Below, piece after piece: positions 26,401-38,400 of a stretch of DNA of 64,000 bases (positions are counted from its first letter, which is position 1; each line of letters starts with the position of its first letter). The DNA comes from Steromphala cineraria (taxonomy: Eukaryota > Mollusca > Gastropoda > Trochida > Trochidae). Location of the stretch: the NCBI GenBank assembly GCA_916613615.1, contig OU744724.1, positions 25,902,171 to 25,966,170 of the forward strand. Reading direction: 5' to 3'. The notes under the pieces are model-generated. The model was given only the letters and a program-made list of their open reading frames with translations, did no database searches and was not told the DNA's origin. A program made the translations under genes and the position numbers.

Positions 26401-29400
26401 AGAAACAAGACGGCGTCTTTGATAACGAGTAACGAGCCACTTGCAAAAACAAACATGATTATAACGGCAACAAGAACGCAGCATCAACAGCAACAACCCG
26501 AGGTCAAAAGCAAGGACAGGCCATCTTCAGAAACAACACGCAACCGTCAACAGTAACAACATAACATCAACCCCAACGATACAACATCAACTACACAACA
26601 ACAACAATAGCAACAACAGCATACATAAAAAATACCATAACATTTATGAAACGATGACATCACACCCTTGAATCTGTTAAAGGGGTTAATGAGCCTGGAA
26701 TTCCGGACTGTTATGAGTACGATAAACATAAGCATCTCCATTGTTTTCAAGGAATGGAGAGTTACATGGGCATTGCGACCCTCACCTAGTAGCGGGTACT
26801 CCGAGTAGGGTATGCTATTCTCCAGCTCAGAGCCCTTCCCTTCCTCATCGTCAGGCAGCGAGAACTCACGGATAATGCCGATGTTGCGGAGCCCCTTCAT
26901 CCGCTTGGTGACGAGGACGGAGAAGCGTTCCGGGGGCAGACGACAAGACTGGAAGGTGTCGTCATCACACGTCACCTTCCCAGGGTAGTGCATCATCAGT
27001 CGGGCGGCCATGTTCACCTTCCGGCCTATCACTGAAAGGAAGGATGGGATAGATTCCGAAAAAACTTAGACATATGTAATTTGCTAAATTATATTCAAGT
27101 AATACAAGAAATGGATGACAACCTTTTTATTTATTTAACACGACGTTTCATGGCTACTTCTTGTGTTGTATATTGGTTATTTATCATGCCAGACTTTCGA
27201 AGTTCGGACCCTCTTTAAGATTTCTTTGGATTTTTTTACTAAAGATGAGAGACCGCCTCTTATATTTCAATAGGCGACGAAAAGGTAATTTGTGGATTTT
27301 GATGTCTACTTAAGCACTGAAAACATTCCCAAGACGAAAACAAAAGTAACGTTACAACACAGTGTCCATTTTGAATCCTATTTTCTCTTTCGCATAATTG
27401 CTAATAAACTACAGTTGACATATGATTTCACATCAGATTCATGTTTTCATTACACCTGGAAAACAGTATTGCAAACCCGTTTTTCATTTAACCTGCCTAT
27501 AATCAGCAACTCATGTAAAAAAGTTGCAAGGTTTTTTTTTCAAAGCACAATTGAGAAAAGAATTATCGAAATAAATGAAAAACTTCTTTGCAGAAAGTTC
27601 AGTCTTGCAAAATTGATGACTAGATGTTTTACAATCAAGGGGCTGCTTTGCTTTTCTCGTAAGGATGGGATATGCCGTCACAACTAGTTACGTCATCAGT
27701 AAGTTACATAGAATTTCTTGGGGCTTCACGTGACTGCTATCAAACCAAATCGTTTAAATGGGATTTGATCCATACAATTTAGATCATTTCATTTATTACA
27801 ACGGTCCTTGAAAAGCAGGTGTTGCCACTCTTTTTTTCCAAGTGTATATTTCCTGATAGAAATCCAAGTATAATACATGGCACTCTGAACCCTTTCAACA
27901 ATTTGGACGTTTATATATACGTTGTATAACTATGTTTACCAGAATACTCATGACGACGTGTGTGGCCGACCACTCCGCAGAAAGTAGTTCCGGTCGTCAC
28001 ACCGACTGAAACTCGCCTGAAAATGAAACCATCGCATTACAGTTATCAAATAAAATCCAGTTTTGTAGAATTACATTAAAGTTGTCTATATTGAAACACT
28101 TAAGTATAAGTATCCGCTAAGCTCCTACAATACCCTGACATTCTCCATGAAATTGTCTCTTTAGTCTGGAAGAGTCACCCCGTGTGTTGTTGGGGGTCAT
28201 ATATATAAAACTCTTTATATGATGTCTCTTGATTGAGAAGTATCGAATGTTATATAAGAAAGTGTCATTTTAGAGCCAATCGACGTTGTATAGCAACATT
28301 AGGAAGGTTTGAAGTCGCGATAATGATCGAAAACCGGACAATGCATCAATCAATCAAACGTAATTTTTGAAACTTATCTACAGCAGTCAGAACAGTTACG
28401 AATTTATAATTTTTAATAAGTGATATAACTAGTATTAATGTAAATTGGACGTATGAATATGGCTTCGCGAATACATATAGTTTTTATTAGGATTTGCATT
28501 TGAAAGAAGAATTAATAATTGAATTAATGAATTGAATGAATTAACAAAAGTTTATTTAATTGACTGACATTCATATTTAGCCACGTAGGAAGATGCGAAT
28601 GACCTGTTAGCGAAACGAGTCACTGAATCTGACTGACACCAGAAGAATGTCATAGCTTAATTAGCTGATAACCCTTATGAAGCAGCATGAACGTATTCAC
28701 ATTAGTAAAGAATAAATCTTACTAATGTCTTTGATTTTGTTTGTATCAAATATGAGATAAATGTTAATAAATTAGATGATTTGGCCATGTATTTTATGCA
28801 TAAAAAACATTTGGATTGGTGAATAAGCTAATTTCAATAATATTGATCCTTCACATTACTTGTGACTTTTAAGAGGCAGTAGCACGTTTTTTGATAATTT
28901 TATATTTCAAATTTTTCACTGATAATTATATGTTAATGTTAAATGTATTATTTTGACAGTGTCAAAAATCTCATAACACAAAACAATCATCCATAGTCAA
29001 AGGACAAAGTATGAAGTTTCACATAAAATCCATTGGCGGCCATTTTTTTTAACACCTTTAATTCATTTTGTGTAAGAAAATGGAATCGCAGGGCTAAACT
29101 TTACGTTATATATTTGAATTATTACTGTTCCATTTAGTTGAAATACATTGTCTTTCAGTTGGAACCATTAATTTTCATTTGTCTGACATCACCTTATGTT
29201 CCCCCTAAAAACGTGCTACTGCCCCTATAAAGAGGCAATACCACGTTTTGACAAAATAATCTTAAGGATTCCTTTTATTGTTTGTGATTGAATTTCCGGG
29301 AGTTACTCTTTAAAAAAAATTGCTACTTCCTCTTGATTACTGTTCATACTTTCTTTTCCTTGTGTCAAGTTTAATAAAGTGTGTACAAGAGCGGCGTTCT

Positions 29401-32400
29401 TATAAACCCAATTAGCTTGCTAGCCAAACTTAATTTCATTGTTTTCAATCAAAATCCATATGTAAACCATAGTGTGTTCGAATATCTGATTTTGTTAGTT
29501 GGCGCCAGCTGGGTATGATATAATAGATTACATGTATTGATGATAAAATGCACATTGGAGATATAATCTATTATATGATTTATGTAATTACATTACATGT
29601 ATATTACATAATTGAGCAAATATCAAAGGTCATTTTAGCAATTAATGAAATGGTAATAAACTTTCTACAAATCGATTTGAAAGAAAGGGAAATATATATT
29701 GTATCATGAAATCTAAAACGTTTCATTCGACTTTAACATGTCAAATTCAGAAACGTGAAACGATATATTTGAATCATAGTGCTACATAAGGATACTTGTA
29801 TCAATTCCTGATAGACTACCAGCTCCAGATAGCGAGTATCCGCTTCGTGACGTCACTAATGTATAAGTACTCGAAGGGAGAGAGCGCGTGACGTCACTAT
29901 AAATACTCGAAGGGAGAGAGCGCGTGACGTCACTATAAGTACTCGAAGGGAGAGAGCGCGTGACGTCACTATAAGTACTCGATGGGAGAGAGCGCGTGAC
30001 GTCACTAATGTATAAGTACTCGAAGGGAGAGAGCGCGTGACGTCACTATAAGTATTTGAAGGGAGGGAGCGCGTGACTAATGTATAAGTACCCGAAGGGA
30101 GAGAGCGCGTGACGTCACTATAAGTACTCGATGGGAGAGAGCGCGTGACGTCACTATTAGTACCCGATGGGAGAAAGCGCGCGACGTCACTATAAGTACT
30201 CGAAGGGAGAGAGCGCGTGACGTCACTATAAGTACTCGAAGGGAGAGAGCGCGTGACGTCACTAATATATAAGTACTCGAAGGGAATGAGTAGATGGCCT
30301 GAAAGACTATGATATGTATGATGGTAAATGTCTTGTATCGGTGGCAGGTAGTTATTCATATCTGGTTGCATTTTTCAGCCTATTCTAATTTGCGATCCTT
30401 GATTGATATCAGGGTGCCGTAGCAGCTATGCGGATACTTATACGCCGATGTACCAGGGTGCATTTGAATGTCGTTTTGGGCAGGAAATAGTCTCCATCTT
30501 AAAACTGCCAATACACGGTTTTGTTGTGTAGTGATACAAACTTTGCCACACAATTCAGCTTTTAATGTCAAACAAATCATGTCTTGAAAAAGAATTTTTT
30601 TTAAGATTTCCTTAATGAAACTAAAACCAGTACAAAATCAAACAGCCACATCAAACGCATGTTCAGGAAGGAAAGAACCTCAATAACAAGTTTCGTTTAT
30701 TCTTATGTTTTATTAAGTTTATAATCGAGGAAATAGAAATGACGTTTGAAAAAAATCTGATAATTATTCATTCTGTATGAAAGAGAACAGTCTCATTTCG
30801 GATAAGGAACCTGAAACCGGTAGTTTTTAGATTTCAACGATCGAATCTTGACCCTTGCAATCAAAACTTTAATCTGACGCCATTAGGATGAACCAACTAA
30901 TCTGACAATTTTAGATGTTAAGATAGTAAAATGGTTAGAGTTAACAATGCCTACAAGGCCTTGAAAAACGATTGTAATATCCATTAAAATCTGAATGTAA
31001 AAATATCCATTACAATCTGTTAAACTTTGTATTAATGTCTGTTTAAACACTATGTATATGTAAATATGGTAATGTAGGCCTAAATCATTTATGTAACATT
31101 GTTATGAAATGAACTGATTGATGGTAACGATTGAGAATTTTTTTTAAATAGCAAAAAAGGATGCCAATAGATTGGCTTGAGTGACTAATTTCACAAAAGT
31201 TCTGCACAGATCATAGAACAAAAAGAACATTTTATGATAGACATTTTGATTATCTCACATAAAATATCGATTGTGTTTTGTTTTCATGGTAGGCATTGGT
31301 GGAACATTCCACTTTGCTCATAGGGTGAAGGTAGTTTAACTTTAAGCCATGAAGATGTTTTGACAAGACTGTAGACATCCCATGAATACATGGTTTATTC
31401 TCATGAAGATCACAAAAAGTGACATAGAGAAACAATACAAGTATACAGGTTTGTTAATGGGAGCATACGTAGACAGGTTTTGACATAATTGCATAATTTC
31501 AACTGAAGTGTTTTATGCTCACATGACATTAATAACATAAACTTATCTAAAGATGGATATTTACAATAATAGTCAGGAAATAATGAATCTCTTAATTCGT
31601 TAAGAAATGGACAATACAATATGATATGGGCCTCATCACCGATTGATTTTTTACAGAGTACACATAATCTCATATAAACCATCTACCTGTTTCTATTGGG
31701 AAGCATTAGGGAACACTGCAAGTAAAATTACTTGGTTGAACCTATGTTGTTTTACGATGCTAGTATTTGGGGGTATAAATAGACAAATATAGAGATAGCC
31801 AAAATATGGCATAACGGATCTCCAAGTTGGAATTTGTAACAATGCTCCCGTAGATGCAATAAGAGGGAGTTGTAAATGTTTCACAAAAAACAACGTTTTC
31901 GTTATATTTTTAAACTTAAGTCTGTGTGTAACAGTCGCATATAAAAAGAGGATGCATATCATGTTATTGTAATAAAATCCTTTTTAATGTTCTTATTCCA
32001 TTATAACTGTGAATTTTGGCATTTAATGATTGTGATTCTAAACATTAAATGAGTCTTCAAAAGATCTACTTGAAAGACTAAATTAATGTTGATATTTGGC
32101 AGGCTTCCATGTGAATGTGATGTAGGAAAGTTAACTTGAAAGAAAATTGCGCATCTATCGTTTGTATAAAGACATCCCCCTTGTTCAAAATTATGTAAAA
32201 AATGTATTTGATCAAAATATAGATGTGGTATTTCACCCTTGTATATTGAAACTGGCAGAGATGCCACGCCTCCTTTTCCTCATACAAAGGCATTGTGTGA
32301 AGGGTGAATGATAAGTAGTGAGCTTAAAACAGAAGAAATAAGGTATAGAAATCCTATACATATATTTTCAACATAGTCCAACTTCCGTTTAATAAACTTT

Positions 32401-35400
32401 TACTATTCCAGTTCTGTAGAAGTCTTTGTCTTGGTACATAGAAAATGACCCATAAATGAAATGACGTTACCCTAAGACCGGAAATTCCTACCGAAATTAC
32501 ATTTCTTCAGACAAAGATACCGGCAGACGTTTGAGGGAGCTAAATCAGCGAGTATTGAGGATTTTGAACAAGTTGAAACCCACAGTCATCGATTTCGACA
32601 TGGCAACAGCTGATGCTTGCACTGACGCGCATTGTCCTAGTGGAAAGTTGCCTCAGCTGTCCTCGTTTATTTCGTCTAATTTCTTGCCTCAACTGAAGTG
32701 CTGCATAGTGTATACCGTTGATTGTTTGACACTTTTGGAGGAAATCCACCAGGAAAACACCCTCAGAACCCTATTACCTTTCCTAGCGTCAGAACAGGCT
32801 TTGCCTTCTTTTGGGTCGGCGACACACATTTTCACTGTTTTAACTGCTCTTTTGATTCAAGACGAAAGTGGTGAACCCAAGTTTCATCATCGTTATAAAT
32901 TGTTTTATGAAGCAATTTTTAAAATTCAGTATTCAGAACTGAAAATATAAAGATTTGTGTGTATGTCTATTTCAAAGCCTTTCGCAATCAAACAGTTATT
33001 TACGAATGTGTTGAAAGGAAAGGAATCTAGGAAAAAAGTCACAGGTGACAGAAAGTTGGTGACAGAGCAAAGCGTGGTACCGCTTTGTTGTGTTGTGTTG
33101 TGATGTGTTGCACTGTTTTCCCATCGAGACTTACACTTAATCAATCAGACCTAGTAAATATCATATCAAGAATTGTATCGTCCACATGCACATATGGTTG
33201 AAGATTAATTTCACTGCTTGATGAAATGGACCCTTATTAGAAAATGCGTTTATAAATTAAAAATTGTGTTTGTTTGTATATAGGATGAAAATAATGGAAC
33301 CTTATTAGGGTAAACGTTTATAAATTTAAAAAAATGCTTTTGTTTATTATGATTATTATTTTGTTTATAGGATGAAAATATTGTTTTTCTTATGAATTGC
33401 AAAATAATTTAGTTTCTTTATTTTCAAATTTGTTTAAAAGACGTGAGCTGTCAATGATTTGATTGTTTTTTAAATTTTTAAAAAGATGATGAAGCATGCT
33501 TATGAATGCGATGAATGTTATGAAAAAAACATGTTTGAATCATTCCCTTGTATGGTCTAATATAAAAGTCAACATGTATTTTTAAACACCTTATGATACT
33601 CTATTATTTGTATATCGTTTTGATAAAGAGATATATGTGTAATTAGAAGCAATAGGTTTGCTTGTTTACATACGTAAAATTTGGGATATTATTGTAGCAA
33701 CAACATAAGCTTAATTATGCAGCAATAGAATACTCCGTTCAAGTGACCCAGCGTAATAACTGTATTCATACATACATAATAATGGTACGTGCGAGTATGC
33801 TAACAATATAGATTATGACACGTCAGTTAATTAAATGGGTGAAAACACAGGCTTAACTTCAGTAACTAATTGACTGTTTAATTGAATGTTTACATTGCAT
33901 TAAGATCAGTCACATGGACAAGAAAAGCTCCGAGATCACGTGCGGTAGACGACAAACTTGCATTGTTTCTCATAAGGAAAGGTTGGCAGTGAGTCGGGTT
34001 TGTTGACAAGCGGGTCGCCTGAGGCGAAGTTTCGAGCCATGCGCAGAGCTTACAGTCAAACCGCCGTCACATGGACCAGATTAAACCCGTTCCTCAGGTA
34101 AATTAACTGTCCCCTTTATTCGGGCGCGCTGTATCGAGAGGTGAACCCGTCCCCTACTCACGACATGTAAACGACTCCACCTTAGACAAGTCGGGTCTAG
34201 TTTCGGCCATGCAGTGATTTACACGTGTATTTGTGTGCAGCTTGTGTAATTAGCGTGAATTGTGTGGATAATCTTAATCTACTCTCACTGTAAGCTGTGT
34301 GACACGGCATTCCAGTAAATCTAGGCCGTGTCACTATCAGCAAAGCTCTAACAGTGGACATACCGGCTTGGAGAGTGACGGGGATAAGCGAAGACATGTG
34401 TTTCAAACTCACATAAGGAAGGACACGGTGACATGTTCGAGGTTGGCTCTTACAAGTGAAACCCAGTAAGAAAGTAAACTTGCTTAACAGTAAACAGACA
34501 GGTCAACTTATAACATGGACCACTGGAGTGTATCGCAGTGAACGTCAACGAGTACATATGAAAAGTACGAACGGTTAGTGTGCTCATTTCCTGGATTGTT
34601 ATGGGAAGGTGATCTCCTACTGTACGTTCAACCATGTCGCTACCCAATAACCCGGAGTCGGATCTACGCGACACCTACGCCGAAGACGACGACGACTTTC
34701 GAACCCCTCCGAGTTCACGTCACCAGTCACTTGTGAGTCTAGCGAGTAGTGCCAGGAGTGTCTACCATTCCGCCCGTAGTCTACTGGAGGGAGCAGACGA
34801 TGTAGATGGGTGGGAGCAGGAAGGAGACGACAAGTTCGGAACTCCGCACACGGATACAGTGCCTTTAAAGGAGACGTACTACACCCCTCACAAGAAGAGT
34901 TACGAAGGAGAGGAAGTGGATGCTCTCGACGAGCCTTATCACGTCGTGGATACGGACCCGCTAACCGCACAGGAAGTGGTGCAAAATGGTCTGGTCGGCT
35001 CGGACCCCGAGTTCGGAGTGAAGGCGGACGGGTGCTGCTGTCTCATGTGCGACCTGCATCACAGGACCAAACAGTTGATAGACTCTAAACTACCCTTCCT
35101 TATCTATGCATTGAAATGCAGTGACCTGAATTGTCCAAATTATGAAGAACTTTCACAAGGCGAGATTCTAAAATGGTTAGAAACGCAAAAAGACACGGAT
35201 GACAATCATAAGTTCGTAAAGAAGTGTTTCCGGACTGACAAGCCATGGTGTAACGCAATTCAGAAAGAGCAGAGCCAAATCTTCTTCTTCTTCTACCTGT
35301 TGCTTCACGACCTTCTCAAGCTGTCCACGGTGGATGAGGACTCGGAACATGAGACGTACCCACACCACGATAGCTTCCTGCTCTGGCTGGCGGAGGCCCA

Positions 35401-38400
35401 GAACATCATCGACATCCTCCTCCAGGCCTCCTTCACCCATCCGGGTTCCTCCCTCAAACACCTCCGCACCATCGAGCAGCCTCTCCTCGTCCTCAGGAGG
35501 ATCAAGGAGTCACACAGCAACAAGGATTACATCGGAATATCCTTCGAGGATAGTGGGCTTCAGCCGGCGATAGACAAGATGAAGGCGCTCAGACGACGTT
35601 TGGCGGGGACGCCGTCTAACATCCAAAGACTCGTGGCTCTCGGAGCTATATTTATGTTTATTACGGATATCGTGACAGACATCATACAAGTGGTAACATA
35701 CCGGCGGGAAGGGAACTCCCTCTGGGGTCTCATGCTCTTCTTTATCATCGCCCCGTCTCTCCTGAGCACCGTGCTGTGTGTCGCCCAGCTCCGCCGTGAG
35801 ACAACGGAGACGAAGAAGGAGCGGAGACTGAAGAGACTCGGGATCGTGCTGGTCTCTCTGCAGCTAGGTCAGGTTTGGAGGAACATCTGCGAGATATGTG
35901 ACCGCTACCCCATCGTCGACAGTTACATTGTGTTAAACCTCCTGCTTATCAAGATGATAGAGGGTTTGCTTGAAGGAGGGCCACAGTCTCTCATACAGAC
36001 CTATGGCCTCTTGCAAAACCCCACAGCAGACCACGTGACCTTTATCGTCGTCATGAAGTACGTGTCCCCTATCCTGTCGTCCTTCAGTATGGCGGCCGCT
36101 TTAGCCGACCTTGACCTTGGGCGGGCTGGATACTGCATACCAGTGGGAGCAAGGTTTATGTCGGTCGCGTGTAGACTCGGGGAAGTGTGGGGAAGATTCA
36201 TAGTGTATGCTGTGTGCTTCTGGGCGTTTGGATTTTACGGATTTCTGTTATTCCTCATTCAATTTGTGGTGATGACGATCCCAACCTATATCGCGTTGAG
36301 ACGCGACCACACGGAGAACAGCAGCCAGAACGTCAACTGTGTCTACCTGCGGTGTCGATACGGCGGATTCTACCAACAGAAACCTAGAAAGTTGTTCACG
36401 GCGCCGATACCGCGAATGATCGTGTGGTTCTGCATCACCGTTGTGTACTCATTCGTGCCCATTCAGAGATTCGAACTGGATCTGGAGTTCAACCTGAGAC
36501 AATCAACTCGTCTTCCTTTCTGGAAGTGTAGCAGATCGTTCGGTCTGTACAACATCCTGTATACACTTCACCAAGTGTTCAACATCACCGCCTACACCCT
36601 CTTCGTTACCGTGGGCGGGGGGACCACCCACAAACTGTTCATACCCATCACAGTGCTCTTTATCCTCGGGACCCTCATCTCTACTGTTTTCCGTCTCCAG
36701 TCCTGGGTCGGTCGCACGTACAGGATAGCGCTCCGGCCCGGTATTGGCGAGTCTATCAGCTAAATCTTGTGTTTGTTGTTCTAAAAGGAGAGCGCTAAGA
36801 TAGAGGGAAAACTCTGAGGTCAACCCTGTGGTGGTTAAAGTATAAAGACTGACCAAAATAATGATATACAAAGAATTAAGACATTTTTTTATTTGTATCG
36901 CTTCTTTTGGTCAATGACGCAATATATCATTATTCACATTTTCATGATTATCTTAAATCCCTTAGTTTTTTTTAGTATACATGTGATATCGAGTTCTCAT
37001 TTAGTCATTTAAGAATAACGATTCTTGTACAAGGACATGTTAGCCATTAATTGTTTGAACAAGGGAATTATTAGAATCATGTTCATTATAACATGTATAC
37101 CTACTCTCAATGAGTATGACTGTGTTATAAGGTAATCGGTGATTTAGAAATGTCTCAAAGCGTATACGACTATGTATTGTCATATTTGATTTACAAAAAC
37201 TATAGTTTATATACCAAAAGCTGGTAAAACGATATAGACGGACAGATCTGCCCCTGTTATTGTAAGCGTTTGATAAATTGGTTACATGAGACCCTGTACG
37301 TTGCCTCAATAATGTGTTATGCTTAAAGGGACAGTCCTATCAGGTATTTTTGTGGAAACAAAATTCAAGAGAACGCAGTGATGCGTTTTATTCATTATCA
37401 CCTCGTGCAATGGTTTGACTAAGCGTAAATGTTTCTGATACTGTAAGTCAAATTGTAGGTTCATAAATCAACATATAAGTCAAATTGAACTTTAGATTTT
37501 CTGACTCATGTTCGAAAACTGGAACATGTCATTGGCGTTGTCAATGATCGTGTGTCAACGTTTGTTATGAGTTGTGATGCCAACGTTGAAAGACAGGGTT
37601 GTGACATTCTGTTTACCTTAGCGGGAACAGCGTGTGTAGTCGTTATATCAGTATTAGATCGGCATGAATGACTAATGTGAGAGACGTTTTACATATGCAG
37701 TTATACAGTTCATTGTTTTAAACAAATGTTTACAAGTGAATTGTGCATATTTAACCTTTTTTGTTATATGAATAAAATTATGGAAAAGAACTTGATCCTG
37801 TTTTTAATATGTTATTTGTATTACCTGGTTTCTCAAACATGTATTGTATTATTTTAACATTTTAAACATATAAGAAGATAAGTATGAACATGAGAATGTT
37901 ATCAATATGTCGATGAACTTAGTCATAATTTAAAATTTACATGTATCCCAAACTATTTTATCAAGCATATTTCACTATGTGAATACAAAACAATTCATAA
38001 GACGCAAACACATTTGTAGTTTAAACTTTCAATGTTAAAATTCAGACATATTGCATATATACTGATTTGAAGGAGACAACTTAAACTTTCAAGGAGCCTT
38101 ATAATTTAAATCAATATTATACGAGTATCATAACTATAAACTACTACAACAGAGTAGAGTTATAATGGACGCCCAACGTCTAGGGCATGCGAGTAATTCT
38201 GACAGACAACCAAGACCCAGTTGTCACAAGGCTATAGGTTCAGACTTCACATGACATATCAACAGTGGAATTTAGTTTAATTCATGTTTAGGGACACACC
38301 TGACATAACGTGGACCTTAACCTGGATTATTACTTGAAAGGAAAGTAATAAAGCACTGTATTCACGCACAGTAGGAACTATTAGCAGTCACGTGACCTTG

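Noticed and set aside
26125..26556. 143-residue Gln/Thr/Asn-rich + strand frame
   Set aside because: Lies over the antisense of exon 12 and the CAA-rich tract; low-complexity chance frame.
29840..30295. CRISPR-like look of the 36-bp repeats
   Set aside because: The units are contiguous without unique spacers and the DNA is animal; an ordinary minisatellite.
29856..30371. 171-residue minus-strand open frame
   Set aside because: It is the 36-bp tandem array read in frame (period 12 residues), giving repeated SDVTRSLPSSTY peptides; no start context, splice sites or family likeness.
31693..32293. Two minus-strand frames of 71-89 residues upstream of the LINE remnant
   Set aside because: Might be older LINE sequence, but no motif of endonuclease or reverse transcriptase could be seen.
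34617..35769. Antisense and alternate-frame open frames over the XKR gene (for example 34617-34970 minus, 34810-35088 plus)
   Set aside because: Shadow frames of a GC-rich coding exon; Arg/Pro/Ser-rich composition and no homology.
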